Shown here: piece by piece, positions 17,230 through 26,379 of the stretch
How the letters are laid out: every line of letters begins with the position of its first letter
How positions within the stretch are numbered: position 1 is the first letter of the stretch
Source: Vagococcus salmoninarum
Lineage (GTDB): Bacteria > Bacillota > Bacilli > Lactobacillales > Vagococcaceae
Direction: 5' to 3'
Assembly (NCBI RefSeq): GCF_003987495.1
Contig: NZ_NGJU01000007.1
Span: 1 to 64,000, forward strand
Length of the DNA stretch: 64,000 bases
Program-made: the position numbers and the translations under genes
The notes under the pieces: model-generated
Database searches by the model: none
What the model was told of the DNA's origin: nothing
What the model saw: the letters and a program-made list of their open reading frames with translations, nothing else

Positions 17230-17937
17230 ATGAGTGTTCATATTGCAGCCCAACCAGGCGAAATAGCTGAAAAGATTTTATTACCAGGAGACCCTTTAAG
17301 AGCGAAGTACATTGCCGAAAAATTTCTTGATAACCCTAAATGTTACAATGAAGTTCGAGGAATGTTAGGGTATACCGGAACTTACAAAGGCGTACCAGTC
17401 TCAGTTCAAGGAACTGGTATGGGAATGCCTTCAGCGGCGATTTACGTTAATGAATTAGTTCGCGAGTACGGCGTGAAACAATTAATTCGTGTCGGAACGT
17501 GTGGCTCGATTCAAAAAGACGTCCATGTCCGTGACTTAGTGATTGCTCAAGCAGCAGCCACATCTTCAAATATTATTCGGAATGATTTCCCGAAACACGA
17601 TTTTCCACAAATTGCTGATTTTGATTTATTATTAAAATCATACAACTTAGCCAAAGAAAAAGGCTTTAATATTCATGTCGGCAATGTGTTATCTGATGAT
17701 GTTTTTTACAAAGACAGTATGGATGAAGTCTTCCGCCTAGGAGAACATGGCGTGTTAGGAATTGAAATGGAAGCAGCGGTTATTTATTATTTAGCAGCTA
17801 AGTACCATGTCCAAGCCTTAGCGATTATGACCGTCAGTGATCATATCTTAACTGGTGAAGAAACTAGTTCTGAAGAACGTCAAGAAACCTTTGATGAAAT
17901 GATGATTGTCGCTTTAGAAGCGATTATTCAAGAGTAA
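17230..17937 (+). CDS. deoD: Purine-nucleoside phosphorylase (hexameric, DeoD type)
   Basis: Enzyme of 235 residues that splits adenosine, inosine, guanosine and deoxy analogues. Typical motifs: [30 protein letters not shown] at the start (written here only to its key GDPLRAKY), [12 protein letters not shown] for phosphate, [20 protein letters not shown] for ribose and the catalytic Asp in VSDHILTGE. Presence of both PunA and DeoD gives full purine nucleoside coverage. AGAGGAGCG precedes the ATG. Confidence 0.96.
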   Translation: MSVHIAAQPGEIAEKILLPGDPLRAKYIAEKFLDNPKCYNEVRGMLGYTGTYKGVPVSVQGTGMGMPSAAIYVNELVREYGVKQLIRVGTCGSIQKDVHVRDLVIAQAAATSSNIIRNDFPKHDFPQIADFDLLLKSYNLAKEKGFNIHVGNVLSDDVFYKDSMDEVFRLGEHGVLGIEMEAAVIYYLAAKYHVQALAIMTVSDHILTGEETSSEERQETFDEMMIVALEAIIQE

Positions 17938-17952
17938 GGCATAAAAGTTAAC

Positions 17953-17997
17953 GGTCACTTTTAAGAAGGGCGAATTCTTCTCAAAAGTGGCCTCTTT
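17953..17997 (+). terminator. Terminator of the nucleoside gene cluster
   Basis: GGTCACTTTT-loop-AAAAGTGGCC followed by TCTTT, 16 bases after deoD. The loop contains a second inner stem AAGAAG/CTTCTC. Confidence 0.7.
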
Positions 17998-18040
17998 GCT
18001 GTACAATAAAGCTATGACGTAATAAAGGAAGGAGTCACCA

Positions 18041-18910
18041 ATGGAAATTGCAGAAATGAAGTTGATGATGAAGAATATGGCCACAAGCGATGGCATCCGT
18101 GATGCCGATCTGAAGGAACCAACAGATTTAGTTAAAGTCCGAAATATCTCTTACGGTCCTTATGGTTCAGAAAATTTGTTAGACATTTACTATCCTGAGA
18201 GTCAAGGTGGGAAGTTACCTGTTATTTTTAGTATTCATGGTGGTGGTTATTTTTATGGGGACAAAGAGTTATATCGCTTTTACACGATGGCCTTAGCGAA
18301 AGAAGGTTTTGTTGTCTTAAATTTTAATTACCGTTTAGCTCCCGCAGCCACGTACCCAGCCCCTTTAGAAGACACGAATAATGTCATGGCTTGGCTAGTT
18401 GCTAATCAAGCCGATTACCCAGTGGATTTGGAACAGTTGTTTATTGTCGGTGACAGTGCGGGTGGTCAGTTAGCAGAACAATACGCGACGATGCAAACGA
18501 ACCCAGCTTATGGTAAATTATTTCCGTTTCCCTTAGCCCCAATTAAGATTAAAGGGTTGGGCTTAAACTGTGGGGTTTATTTTATCGGCACTAAAACCGC
18601 TATTAATGCTGATTTTCCTTTTTACTTTGGGGAGGAACTGACGGAAAGTATTAGTGAGCAATTTCCAGTCGAAAGTTATCTCACGGCAGAATTCCCGCCA
18701 ACGAGTTTGACAACGGCAACTGATGACTTTTTACGGGACTTAGCCCAACCTTTAGCGGAGCAACTAGTAAGTCTCGGCGTTCAGGCGACAGCGAAAGTCT
18801 ATCGAGATCCAGCAGGTGGCAAGTTGACTCACGTCTTCCATATTAATCAAAAGCTCGCCGTTAGTCGGGAATGTAATCAGGAACAAGTAGCGTTTTTTAA
18901 GAGTTTATAA
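18041..18910 (+). CDS. Alpha/beta hydrolase (HSL-type esterase)
   Basis: Cytoplasmic carboxylesterase-like protein of 289 residues. The oxyanion-hole motif HGGGYFYG is at 66-73 and the nucleophile Ser139 lies in GDSAGG; a likely catalytic Asp (ATDDFLRD region) and His (THVFHIN) follow in the right order. These features define the hormone-sensitive-lipase group (Abhydrolase_3). AAGGAAGGAG precedes the ATG. It lies 42 bases before the alcohol dehydrogenase and may be co-transcribed with it. The substrate is unknown. Confidence 0.88.
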   Translation: MEIAEMKLMMKNMATSDGIRDADLKEPTDLVKVRNISYGPYGSENLLDIYYPESQGGKLPVIFSIHGGGYFYGDKELYRFYTMALAKEGFVVLNFNYRLAPAATYPAPLEDTNNVMAWLVANQADYPVDLEQLFIVGDSAGGQLAEQYATMQTNPAYGKLFPFPLAPIKIKGLGLNCGVYFIGTKTAINADFPFYFGEELTESISEQFPVESYLTAEFPPTSLTTATDDFLRDLAQPLAEQLVSLGVQATAKVYRDPAGGKLTHVFHINQKLAVSRECNQEQVAFFKSL

Positions 18911-18952
18911 GTAGTTTAATTAGTCAGATAACGAGAAAAGAGGAAGTTCATT

Positions 18953-20122
18953 ATGAAAAACTTTGTATTTCAAGCACCAACTAAAATTGCCTTTGGCGAA
19001 GGTCAAATCAGTCATTTACCGAAACTTTTAGCAGAACACGGTCAAAAGGTCTTATTAGTCTACGGTGGTGGGAGTGTTAAACGGAACGGAATTTACGAAG
19101 CGGCCATTGGGCTATTAGCTGAAAATAAGTTCATTGTGACGGAATTAGCTGGCGTGGAACCGAACCCGCGGATTGAAACAGTGTTAAAAGGTCGGGAACT
19201 ATGTCTGGAAAATGAGATTGATGTGATTTTAGCAATTGGTGGAGGCTCAACGATTGATTGCTCAAAAGCGATTGCTGCTGCCCGTTATTATGATGGCAAC
19301 CCTTGGGACTTCACTCAAGATCGTAGTCTCGTTGGCGAAGCGTTACCTTTAGTGACAATTTTGACGATGTCAGCCACTGGTTCAGAAATGAATGGTGGAG
19401 CCGTCATTACTAACTTAGCAACTCAAGAAAAACTTGGGATGGGTGGTCCAACCTTAATTCCGAAAGCCTCAATTTTAGACCCAACTTACACGTATTCCGT
19501 ACCAACAATTCAAACAGCAGCTGGTTCAGCTGATATTATGAGTCATTTGATTGAAAATTACTTTAGTCGTAATACGACGGCAGCTTTACAAGACCGAATC
19601 GCTGAAGGGATTATGAAGACAGTCATTGCCTATACACCAGTCGCTTTAGCTGAACCGACTAGCTATGAAGCACGGGCTAACTTAATGTGGTCAAGTTCAT
19701 TGGCTTTAAATGGTTTAACAGGTAGTGGTAAAGAGGGAACTTGGACGTGTCACGCCATTGAACATGAACTAAGTGCTTTTTACGATATTACCCACGGCAT
19801 TGGTTTAGCGATTGTGATTCCCCGCTGGATGGAACATGTCTTAAATGAGCAAACTGTCAGTCAATTTGTGGCTTTTGCTGTAAATGTCTTTGGGATTGAA
19901 GCCACTGGCGATGACTTTGCTGTGGCAAGAGCAGGAATCAAAGCCTTATACGAGACATTTGCTAGCTGGGGTATTCCAATGACTTTACCAGAAGTTGGTA
20001 TTGATGAAAGCAAACTAGCCTTAATGGCAGAAAAAGCCATTGAACATAGCGCCATTACAAAACATGGCTTTGTTTCTTTAGAAGCAAAAGATGTGGAAGC
20101 AATATTGAAAAATTGTTTCTAA
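18953..20122 (+). CDS. Iron-containing alcohol dehydrogenase
   Basis: NAD(P)H-dependent group III alcohol dehydrogenase of 389 residues, closest in pattern to YqhD/butanol dehydrogenases. GGGSTIDCSKAIAA (about 96-109) binds the cofactor, and metal ligands lie in SADIMSHLIENYF, HAIEHELSAFYD and THGIGLAIVIPRW. It likely reduces aldehydes; whether it serves fermentation or detoxification cannot be told. AGAGGAAG precedes the ATG and an excellent terminator follows. Confidence 0.9.
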   Translation: MKNFVFQAPTKIAFGEGQISHLPKLLAEHGQKVLLVYGGGSVKRNGIYEAAIGLLAENKFIVTELAGVEPNPRIETVLKGRELCLENEIDVILAIGGGSTIDCSKAIAAARYYDGNPWDFTQDRSLVGEALPLVTILTMSATGSEMNGGAVITNLATQEKLGMGGPTLIPKASILDPTYTYSVPTIQTAAGSADIMSHLIENYFSRNTTAALQDRIAEGIMKTVIAYTPVALAEPTSYEARANLMWSSSLALNGLTGSGKEGTWTCHAIEHELSAFYDITHGIGLAIVIPRWMEHVLNEQTVSQFVAFAVNVFGIEATGDDFAVARAGIKALYETFASWGIPMTLPEVGIDESKLALMAEKAIEHSAITKHGFVSLEAKDVEAILKNCF

Positions 20123-20133
20123 AATGAATGACT

Positions 20134-20172
20134 AAAAAAGTGTCAGAGACTAGGGGTCTTTGACACTTTTTT
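20134..20172 (+). terminator. Intrinsic terminator after the alcohol dehydrogenase
   Basis: AAAAAAGTGTCA-loop-TGACACTTTTTT: strong stem with flanking A and T tracts, so it can act in both directions. Confidence 0.88.
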
Positions 20173-20254
20173 GTTTGTTGTAAAGTAGGGGGATTCTCAA
20201 GAAACGGGAGAGCTAATTTAGATTTAAAAAATAATCGTAAACGAGTTTTTTTAA

Positions 20255-20283
20255 TTGAAAATTCTGCACGCTTATGTTATTTT
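20255..20283 (+). promoter_or_regulatory. Candidate promoter of the bacteriocin operon
   Basis: TTGAAA (20255-20260), 17 bases, TATTTT (20278-20283). The position, about 45 bases before the ribosome site of the bacteriocin gene and after a terminator, suits an operon promoter; the -10 is poor, which may mean activation or growth-phase control. Confidence 0.45.
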
Positions 20284-20334
20284 TTAGCTGAGGACTGCTT
20301 AGATTTGACTGTTTTGTTTCAAGAAAGGAACGTT

Positions 20335-20736
20335 ATGAGAAAGTACGTATTGATGTTTGTTCTAATACTGTTTGTCGGAACGAGTGGCATGGTAGCCGAT
20401 GCTGTAATTAGTTCAGTTGGTGGAGGTAGTGAGAATTTAGATGGCTATAGTGGGGTATTTTACTCAACTATTTACTCGGAAGAATCTGAAAGCAATATAA
20501 GTCAGAGAAAGGTAACGTCGGGACCAGTTTCTGATGGACGTGGTTGGTGGCGGCGAGGTAAACGTCAAAACGAAGGTATTTCAGAATATGTTGATTATGT
20601 TAGTCGAGGTCATGCCTCAGTAGAAAATGGTAACGGTGATTACCATAGTGGTGGATGGAAGAACGCGTATATTTGGAGTAAAGCTAAGTTAGATTGGACC
20701 CGTAGTGGAAACAAAGCTTACTACAATTATCGTTAA
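20335..20736 (+). CDS. Lactococcin 972-family bacteriocin precursor
   Basis: Secreted peptide precursor of 133 residues. The start at 20335 follows AGAAAGGAACGTT; an upstream in-frame start lacks a ribosome site. The signal peptide (MRKYVLMFVLILFVGTSGM) probably ends near VADA. The mature part has the lactococcin 972 pattern: GRGWWRRG, a YVDYVSRGHASVENG segment, SGGWKNAYIWSKAK and the C-terminal GNKAYYNYR. Family members act by blocking septum formation through lipid II. The following membrane protein and ABC ATPase are the usual companions of this bacteriocin family, which strongly supports the call. Target range is unknown. Confidence 0.85.
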   Translation: MRKYVLMFVLILFVGTSGMVADAVISSVGGGSENLDGYSGVFYSTIYSEESESNISQRKVTSGPVSDGRGWWRRGKRQNEGISEYVDYVSRGHASVENGNGDYHSGGWKNAYIWSKAKLDWTRSGNKAYYNYR

Positions 20737-20820
20737 ATGATAGTTATTACTAGTTGCTAAAACTTATGGAAGAAAAAATTTAGGCAGTCCAATTGATCTT
20801 AAAAGGGGTCAGTTAAACCT

Positions 20821-22962
20821 ATGAAAAAAATTGCGGTAGTCGGTTTAGTTTGCCAGTTGTTACTTATTGGCTTCGTCAGTCTCTTGTTACTCAATCAAAT
20901 GGTTTTGAATAACTGGCAATTTCATAATAAAGACCGGCTAAGTTTATTAATGGCAGATGAGATAGCACAGACGGAACTTACCGAACAACGGCAGTTTTTA
21001 GAAAGCCTAGCTCAAACATATCAAGTTAGTGTAGCTAAATATCTCTGGCAAGACCAAGAGACACTAATAATTTATACGACTGATCAAAGTTTACAAGGTC
21101 GTTTGCAGTTAAAGGCTTCAGCTCAAGGAAGTTCGGCAAGGGGTAGTTTGTTTTCAAATCAAGACTTTATTTGGGACGACCCCAAAATTTCTATCGAAGT
21201 TAGACCTTTTAGAGAAGTTGAAGAAACGGGCATAGTCGGCATTTACTATATTGATTCCCTTCCGCCCCCTATCAGAAGTGTTTTTTTAGAAGAGTTAACA
21301 GCGGAGTTAGGGAATGTTACTTATGAAGTAGTTGAGGAGTATCATTATCGCTTAGTGGACATTTTGTTAGATCAGTCCCTCTGGTTAGTCGCTTTTAGTT
21401 TGTTATTACTCGTTAATCTGCTGAGCTATTGGCAATTTCTTTTGCAACAGACTAAAAAAATTGCCATTCTGAATTTGTTTGGTTACAAAGGCTTAGCTTG
21501 CTTTTGGCAGACTAGCCGAAGTTTAGTTTACTTAGGCTTAGTTTTGGTCATTAGTTTGCTAACGAGTGTCACTAGTTACTTTATGGTGACAAGAGGTGGT
21601 TTTTACGCCTTTTGGCTCTATAGTTTCAGTTTAATCAGTGGGTATCTTTTGTTAGTGATTAGTTACTTAGTGCTATTTTTTCTATGTTGGCGGCAACACT
21701 CTCAAGGATTTATGGCTGAACGGATTAAAGATAAAAATAATTTAACTTTAGGATTCTGGGTCAATCAAGGCAGTAAAGGACTTTTGTTAGCCAGTTTACT
21801 ATTTTTACTTGTTGATGGCATACACGAGAGCAAGGAGTTACAACAAGAAATAGAGAGACAAGCAGAGTGGCTGAGAACAGAAAATGTTTATCGAACTAAC
21901 TTACGTTTAATCACCCGCGATCCTGAAGTGTACCGACCCTTTGAAGTAAGATTAAAGGACTTTTATTTAGAAGCCTTACCTAAAGGGATCTTTTTAATCG
22001 ATGCTAGTAACTATCATAAATTAAGTAATGATGAGTATTTGTATGATATGAATAATCGTAGTGGTACTGAGCTAGAGCGATTAACATCACCAGCAGGCAT
22101 GTCTGTCACTATTAATGAAAATTACTTAAAGCTTAATCCAATCCTTAAAGCTGATGGCCAGTTAGTGAGTAATGAAGATCTTATTTACAAGGAAGAGGTT
22201 TGGAATGTCTTAGTGCCGGAAGTTTTAAAGGAGTACCAATTTGAACTTGAAAAACGCTTCCTAGAGCAATTTGATTTTCAAAAATATCTTTTTACAGAAG
22301 CCGAAAATCAGCAACAAGGGCTTAGTTTAAATCTTATCTATGTTAAAAATCAGCAAGGCTATTTTACTTATGATTCAGCAATCGACCGACTTGATTTTAC
22401 GATAATTGACCCGACAGCAGTGGTTGACACTGGTAATTTAGACCCAGCTTTTTATACATCATGGCTCACGTCTTCCGTTTTTGTCTATTCTCCTGATGAG
22501 AATGGTTACCGTTATATCTTACCTGAAGTCATGGCCACGAATACTTTACCAAGTATTCAAAGCACAACGTCGATTTATGATGCCAGGGGGGCACAGATTA
22601 AGGAAAAAACGGATCAATTGCGAAGTTTAACCTTAGTGTTAAGTTTAATGGGCGGGACGATTTTATATACTAGCTATGGCTCCTTAAAGGGGTATTTAGC
22701 CATTAACCGTTATCGATTTATGATTAAATATTTATTTGGCTATCCGTATTTCGAGCTGTTATGGAAATTTATTATGAGTCAATTAGGACTAATCATAGTA
22801 ATTGGGGCAGTTGTTTGGTGTGTGACTCAGTCGTTAATCATCATGCCGTTTCTACTACTTTTAATCTTAAGTGAATGGTTGATCTATGGTTGCTTAGTTA
22901 GCCGGTTAACTAGTAACGACTCAATCAGTAACTTTTCTAAGTTAGGAGGCCAAAATGATTGA
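20821..22962 (+). CDS. Bacteriocin-associated integral membrane protein (DUF1430-type)
   Basis: Large membrane protein of 713 residues: an N-terminal membrane segment, an extracellular domain (about 40-175), a block of four membrane segments (about 185-330), a second extracellular domain (about 340-590) and three C-terminal segments. This MacB/FtsX-like layout is that of the permeases found with lactococcin 972-type peptides, thought to provide export or immunity. It starts 84 bases after the bacteriocin gene behind AAAAGGGG and overlaps the ATPase gene by 8 bases. Confidence 0.83.
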   Translation: MKKIAVVGLVCQLLLIGFVSLLLLNQMVLNNWQFHNKDRLSLLMADEIAQTELTEQRQFLESLAQTYQVSVAKYLWQDQETLIIYTTDQSLQGRLQLKASAQGSSARGSLFSNQDFIWDDPKISIEVRPFREVEETGIVGIYYIDSLPPPIRSVFLEELTAELGNVTYEVVEEYHYRLVDILLDQSLWLVAFSLLLLVNLLSYWQFLLQQTKKIAILNLFGYKGLACFWQTSRSLVYLGLVLVISLLTSVTSYFMVTRGGFYAFWLYSFSLISGYLLLVISYLVLFFLCWRQHSQGFMAERIKDKNNLTLGFWVNQGSKGLLLASLLFLLVDGIHESKELQQEIERQAEWLRTENVYRTNLRLITRDPEVYRPFEVRLKDFYLEALPKGIFLIDASNYHKLSNDEYLYDMNNRSGTELERLTSPAGMSVTINENYLKLNPILKADGQLVSNEDLIYKEEVWNVLVPEVLKEYQFELEKRFLEQFDFQKYLFTEAENQQQGLSLNLIYVKNQQGYFTYDSAIDRLDFTIIDPTAVVDTGNLDPAFYTSWLTSSVFVYSPDENGYRYILPEVMATNTLPSIQSTTSIYDARGAQIKEKTDQLRSLTLVLSLMGGTILYTSYGSLKGYLAINRYRFMIKYLFGYPYFELLWKFIMSQLGLIIVIGAVVWCVTQSLIIMPFLLLLILSEWLIYGCLVSRLTSNDSISNFSKLGGQND

Positions 22963-23590
22963 ATTAAAGGGCATATCAAAAGAGTATAAACACAAAAAAG
23001 TTTTAAACAACTATGACTTAATAATTGAAACCGGTGAATTTTTGTGTATTTATGGGAATAGTGGTGTTGGCAAGACAACGTTGTTAAATATTCTTAGTTT
23101 AGTTGAAAGACCAACGGCAGGGACTGTGATTTTTGACCAACATAGTCAACCGACTAAAAAGAAAGTCAGGGAACTGCGTTTAGCTAAAATTGGTTATTTA
23201 TTTCAATCGTATGGTTTAATTGATAATGAAAGCGTGGCAGCTAACTTAGTAATCGCTTTGAAAGGCAAGTCCCTAGCTAAAGGAGAAGTCAAAAAAGCCA
23301 TGCTCAAAGTCTTGGAAGAAGTTTCTTTAGACGTAGAACTCTCTCAAAAAGTCTTTGAATTAAGTGGTGGTGAGCAACAACGGCTAGCCTTAGCTCGTTT
23401 GTTACTTAAAGAGCCGACCTATATTTTTGCCGATGAACCAACGGGTAATTTAGATGCTGAAAACACAGACTTAGTTTTTGCTATTCTCCAAAGGTTCCAC
23501 AATCAAGGTGGAACAGTTGTCTTTGTTACTCATAATCAACGACTACTAGAGAAAGCGCCGAAAACCTTAGAGTTAAAAAGGAAGTTCTGA
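22955..23590 (+). CDS. Bacteriocin ABC transporter ATP-binding protein
   Basis: Single-domain ATPase of 211 residues, typical of the lactococcin 972-associated ABC group. Walker A GNSGVGKTT (about 35-43), Q-loop YLFQSYGLI, signature LSGGEQQRLALAR and Walker B IFADEPTGNLD place it in the LolD/MacB-like family. It overlaps the membrane protein gene by 8 bases and has TAGGAGG upstream. Together they form an ABC complex for bacteriocin handling or self-protection. Confidence 0.9.
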   Translation: MIELKGISKEYKHKKVLNNYDLIIETGEFLCIYGNSGVGKTTLLNILSLVERPTAGTVIFDQHSQPTKKKVRELRLAKIGYLFQSYGLIDNESVAANLVIALKGKSLAKGEVKKAMLKVLEEVSLDVELSQKVFELSGGEQQRLALARLLLKEPTYIFADEPTGNLDAENTDLVFAILQRFHNQGGTVVFVTHNQRLLEKAPKTLELKRKF

Positions 23591-23604
23591 AGGAATCCAA
23601 TTGC

Positions 23605-23638
23605 AAAAAAGGACTGAATCTTAAGATTCAGTCCTTTT
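23605..23638. terminator. Bidirectional terminator between bacteriocin operon and gpmA
   Basis: AAAAAAGGACTGAATC-TTAA-GATTCAGTCCTTTT: a perfect 10-pair stem with A and T tracts on both sides, serving the convergent transcripts. Confidence 0.88.
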
Positions 23639-23659
23639 AATAATTAAGAAAGCTATTTT

Positions 23660-24346
23660 TTATAAATAATATTTCTTAGCAACACTTAAATCATCATTTA
23701 ATTCGTAGACGAGTGGTTGACCAGTTGGGATTTCTAAAGCCATAATATCCTCATCAGAGATGTTTTCCAGATGTTTAGCTAAGGCCCGGAGTGAATTTCC
23801 ATGGGCAGCGACTAGAACAGTTTCACCAGCTAGTAGTGAAGGGGCAATATAGTCGTCCCAATAAGGTGTCACTCGCTCTAAGGTGACTTTCAAGTTTTCC
23901 CCACCAGGAATGACCCGTTTGTCTAAATGGCTGTAACGAGGATCATTAACAGCTGATTTAGGGTCACTAGGATCGAGTAGGGGTGGCAAGGTGTCATATG
24001 ACCGACGCCAGAGTAAGACTTGATCATCTCCGTATTTCTCTGCAGTTTCTTGTTTGTTTAACCCTTGTAAGGCGCCGTAATGCCGTTCGTTTAAACGCCA
24101 AGATTTATGTTCCGGAACCCACAGTTGCTCAGATTCTTCTAAGACATAATGGCTAGTTTTGATGGCACGTTTTAAAAGCGATGTATAAGCGATATCAAAG
24201 TGAATGTCAGCAGCCTTAATTTTACGTCCAGCTGCTTGAGCTTCAGCTACGCCTTGAGGGCTTAAGTCAACGTCTTCCCACCCAGTAAATAAGTTAAGAG
24301 CGTTCCATTCACTTTGGCCGTGACGAAGAAAAACTAATTTTTTCAT
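23660..24346 (-). CDS. gpmA: 2,3-bisphosphoglycerate-dependent phosphoglycerate mutase
   Basis: Glycolytic enzyme of 228 residues interconverting 3- and 2-phosphoglycerate. The phospho-histidine lies in [10 protein letters not shown] (His8 or so) and the second histidine in [22 protein letters not shown] carries the acid residue. AAGGAGACC precedes the ATG. In the 5' UTR the palindrome TGGAAGA-GG-TCTTCCA (24365-24380) lies just after a possible TTGGCG/TACAAT promoter. Confidence 0.95.
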   Translation of the reverse strand: MKKLVFLRHGQSEWNALNLFTGWEDVDLSPQGVAEAQAAGRKIKAADIHFDIAYTSLLKRAIKTSHYVLEESEQLWVPEHKSWRLNERHYGALQGLNKQETAEKYGDDQVLLWRRSYDTLPPLLDPSDPKSAVNDPRYSHLDKRVIPGGENLKVTLERVTPYWDDYIAPSLLAGETVLVAAHGNSLRALAKHLENISDEDIMALEIPTGQPLVYELNDDLSVAKKYYL

Positions 24347-24448
24347 AGTAAGGTCTCCTTTAGTTGGAAGAGGTCTTCCAGTTACACTTATTGTAGACCT
24401 TTTTCTTAAAAGACGCCAAAGATAACTATTAAACTCCGGTTAATTAAT

Positions 24449-24478
24449 AAAAAAAACATCATGATTAGTCATGATGTT
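24449..24478 (-). terminator. Terminator of the formate/nitrite channel gene, overlapping its stop codon
   Basis: On the minus strand AACATCATGACTAATCATGATGTT followed by TTTTTT. The stop codon (24467-24465) lies in the hairpin loop, so the terminator stem starts within the last codons (His-His-Asp). Confidence 0.85.
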
Positions 24479-25229
24479 TTAGACCTAGGAAGTATAAGCC
24501 GCTAACCATAACAGCACCGCCGACGATATTGCCGAAGTAGACCGGGATGACGTTTTGGATAAATTGGAGCCAAGTCGCTTGGCCTTCAAAGATTGCTGCA
24601 GGAATAATAAACATATTAGCGACACTATGTTGGAAACCAATCGCCACGAAAGTCATAACTGGGAACCAAATAGCTAAAATTTTACCAGCCCCATCTTTTG
24701 CGCCGTAACATAACCAAAGGGCGATACCGACAAACCAGTTACAGCCGATACCAGAGATGAAAGCTTGTAAAGGGGTAGCGGCGATTTTTGCTTGGGCAAT
24801 GGTGATCGTTTCTTCGAGATAAACCCCAGTACCAGTTAAGCCAACAATATGTCCGAAGAAATAAGCAACGAACAAGGCCCCGACAAAGTTAGCGGCGGTA
24901 ATTGTCAGCCAATTAATAATTAACTCTTTGCCGGTAATTTTTTTGCCGAACCAAGCACTAGCAACTGCCATCATGTTACCGGTAATTAATTCACCACCAC
25001 CGAGTAAAATCACGATTAAACCAACTGGGAAAACCGTGGCCCCGATAAAGGTAGCAAAACTCCCCCATTCAGCCGCTACGGAAGAGATAACCCGGACGTA
25101 AGCTAAGTAACCGAGAGAAATCATTGCCCCGCCGATGAAGCCGAGAACAAGTTTTGCTTGTAATGATTTTTGGACCTTTTTTGTACCCATAAGGATACTT
25201 GTTTCTAATATTTCTTCTGGTGAATACAT
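24465..25229 (-). CDS. Formate/nitrite transporter (FNT) family channel
   Basis: Pentameric-type membrane channel subunit of 254 residues with six membrane segments. FNT signatures are visible: LGGGELITGNM in the first half and GIGCNWFVGIALWL (LxCNWLV-like) in the second; GFQHSVANMFIIP carries the pore histidine region. The start at 25229 is chosen because GGGAG lies 7 bases upstream; a longer frame has no ribosome site. Formate export in fermentation is the usual role in such bacteria, but formate, nitrite and hydrosulfide members cannot be separated by eye. Confidence 0.88.
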   Translation of the reverse strand: MYSPEEILETSILMGTKKVQKSLQAKLVLGFIGGAMISLGYLAYVRVISSVAAEWGSFATFIGATVFPVGLIVILLGGGELITGNMMAVASAWFGKKITGKELIINWLTITAANFVGALFVAYFFGHIVGLTGTGVYLEETITIAQAKIAATPLQAFISGIGCNWFVGIALWLCYGAKDGAGKILAIWFPVMTFVAIGFQHSVANMFIIPAAIFEGQATWLQFIQNVIPVYFGNIVGGAVMVSGLYFLGLKHHD

Positions 25230-25338
25230 AACACAACTCCCTATCATTTGTGAATTAATTATCATATGAAATAATTATAGTATAGCGGTCATTATAAATA
25301 AAGGTTAAATAGTAAAAAGAACACTAAAAATCACGGTT

Positions 25339-26031
25339 TTAGCTAATTTTCGGACTTTGAGGAACAATTAAGGTTTCGACGCCACGACTTTTGCCTACAA
25401 GGACCAAGTCGACGATGGCAAGAAACAAACCAGTTTCAACAACTCCGGGTAAGGTTTTTAACCAAGCGTCTAATTTCTCCGGCTCAGCCAGTTCCTGTAA
25501 ATGAAGGTCAATCAAATAGTGACCACTGTCAGTCAAGAGAGGTTGTTGGTCATCACCCAAACGCAGAACTGGTTGTAAGTCCGTCGCAGCAAGTTTTTTG
25601 AGTAGCTGCTGACTGCCGAAAGGGATCACTTCAACTGGTAAGGGAAACTGACCTAAGGTTGTCACAAGTTTTGAGTCATCGACGATCCAGATATTTTTTT
25701 TGGAATAACTAGCCACGATTTTTTCGTGAAGTAAGGCAGCACCGCCACCTTTAATGCCGTGAAAGTCAGGACTGATTTCATCGGCACCGTCAATCGTCAC
25801 GTCAATCTCCGCCACCTCATCTAAGTCTTTTAAAGGAATGCCTAAAGCCTGAGCTTGTTTTTTAGTTGCGGCGGAAGTTGTAACGCCAGTCATGATGAGA
25901 CCCTCTTCTTTTACTCGCCGACCTAGTTCCGCTACTAAGTAAGCGGCCGTTGAACCAGTTCCTAAGCCGACAGTCATGTGATTTTTGACATAACTAGCGG
26001 CAGCGATCCCAACTTGGGCTTTTAAATTCAT
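25339..26031 (-). CDS. rpiA: Ribose-5-phosphate isomerase A
   Basis: Isomerase of 230 residues linking ribose-5-phosphate and ribulose-5-phosphate in the pentose phosphate pathway. Family motifs: GLGTGSTAAYLVAELG near the start, DGADEISPDFHGIKGGGAAL around 85-105, and KIVASYSKKNIWIVDDSK. GAGGAGG precedes the ATG. It fits metabolically with the nucleoside catabolic genes nearby, although it is on the other strand and separate. Confidence 0.95.
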   Translation of the reverse strand: MNLKAQVGIAAASYVKNHMTVGLGTGSTAAYLVAELGRRVKEEGLIMTGVTTSAATKKQAQALGIPLKDLDEVAEIDVTIDGADEISPDFHGIKGGGAALLHEKIVASYSKKNIWIVDDSKLVTTLGQFPLPVEVIPFGSQQLLKKLAATDLQPVLRLGDDQQPLLTDSGHYLIDLHLQELAEPEKLDAWLKTLPGVVETGLFLAIVDLVLVGKSRGVETLIVPQSPKIS

Positions 26032-26183
26032 CGAAATTACCTCCTCTTGTTTTATTCTATTCTATTATATAGTAGAAGAGTAACAAAGACAGCGGAAAAG
26101 GTGGCCAATGGACTGAACCGCCACACTTTTTAAGGAGTTAAACAGAAAGTTTCTGAAAAAGCATAAAAACTTTAGAAAGATGG

Positions 26184-26212
26184 TTGACAAAAAGTCGAAT
26201 AATGTGTTAAGC
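26184..26212 (+). promoter_or_regulatory. Promoter of the str operon (rpsL-rpsG-fusA-tuf)
   Basis: TTGACA (26184-26189) with 17 bases to TTAAGC (26207-26212), or the nearby TGTGTTAAGC. The -35 is perfect; the -10 is poor. The 5' leader of roughly 160 bases that follows contains a small hairpin with a T-tract (26289-26312). Between rpiA and this promoter (26032-26183) only the rpiA upstream region is seen. Confidence 0.6.
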
Positions 26213-26288
26213 TCTTAAAGGTGCTTAAAGTTCAGTAGATTCAATGTTCTATCTGTAGCAAAAGCATTTTCTAACGGTAATAAACAAC

Positions 26289-26312
26289 TGCAAGTTAGCT
26301 TGCATTCTTTTT
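26289..26312 (+). terminator. Possible attenuator in the rpsL leader
   Basis: TGCAAG-TTAG-CTTGCA followed by TTCTTTTT, about 70 bases ahead of rpsL. A short but perfect stem with T-tract inside a ribosomal protein leader; a further CCACGCGGATGTGTGG element lies downstream. Confidence 0.5.
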
Positions 26313-26379
26313 ATCGTAAAAAATGAACCACGCGGATGTGTGGGACTAGAAAACCCTTTAGGGAAGGAGGAAATAAAAA

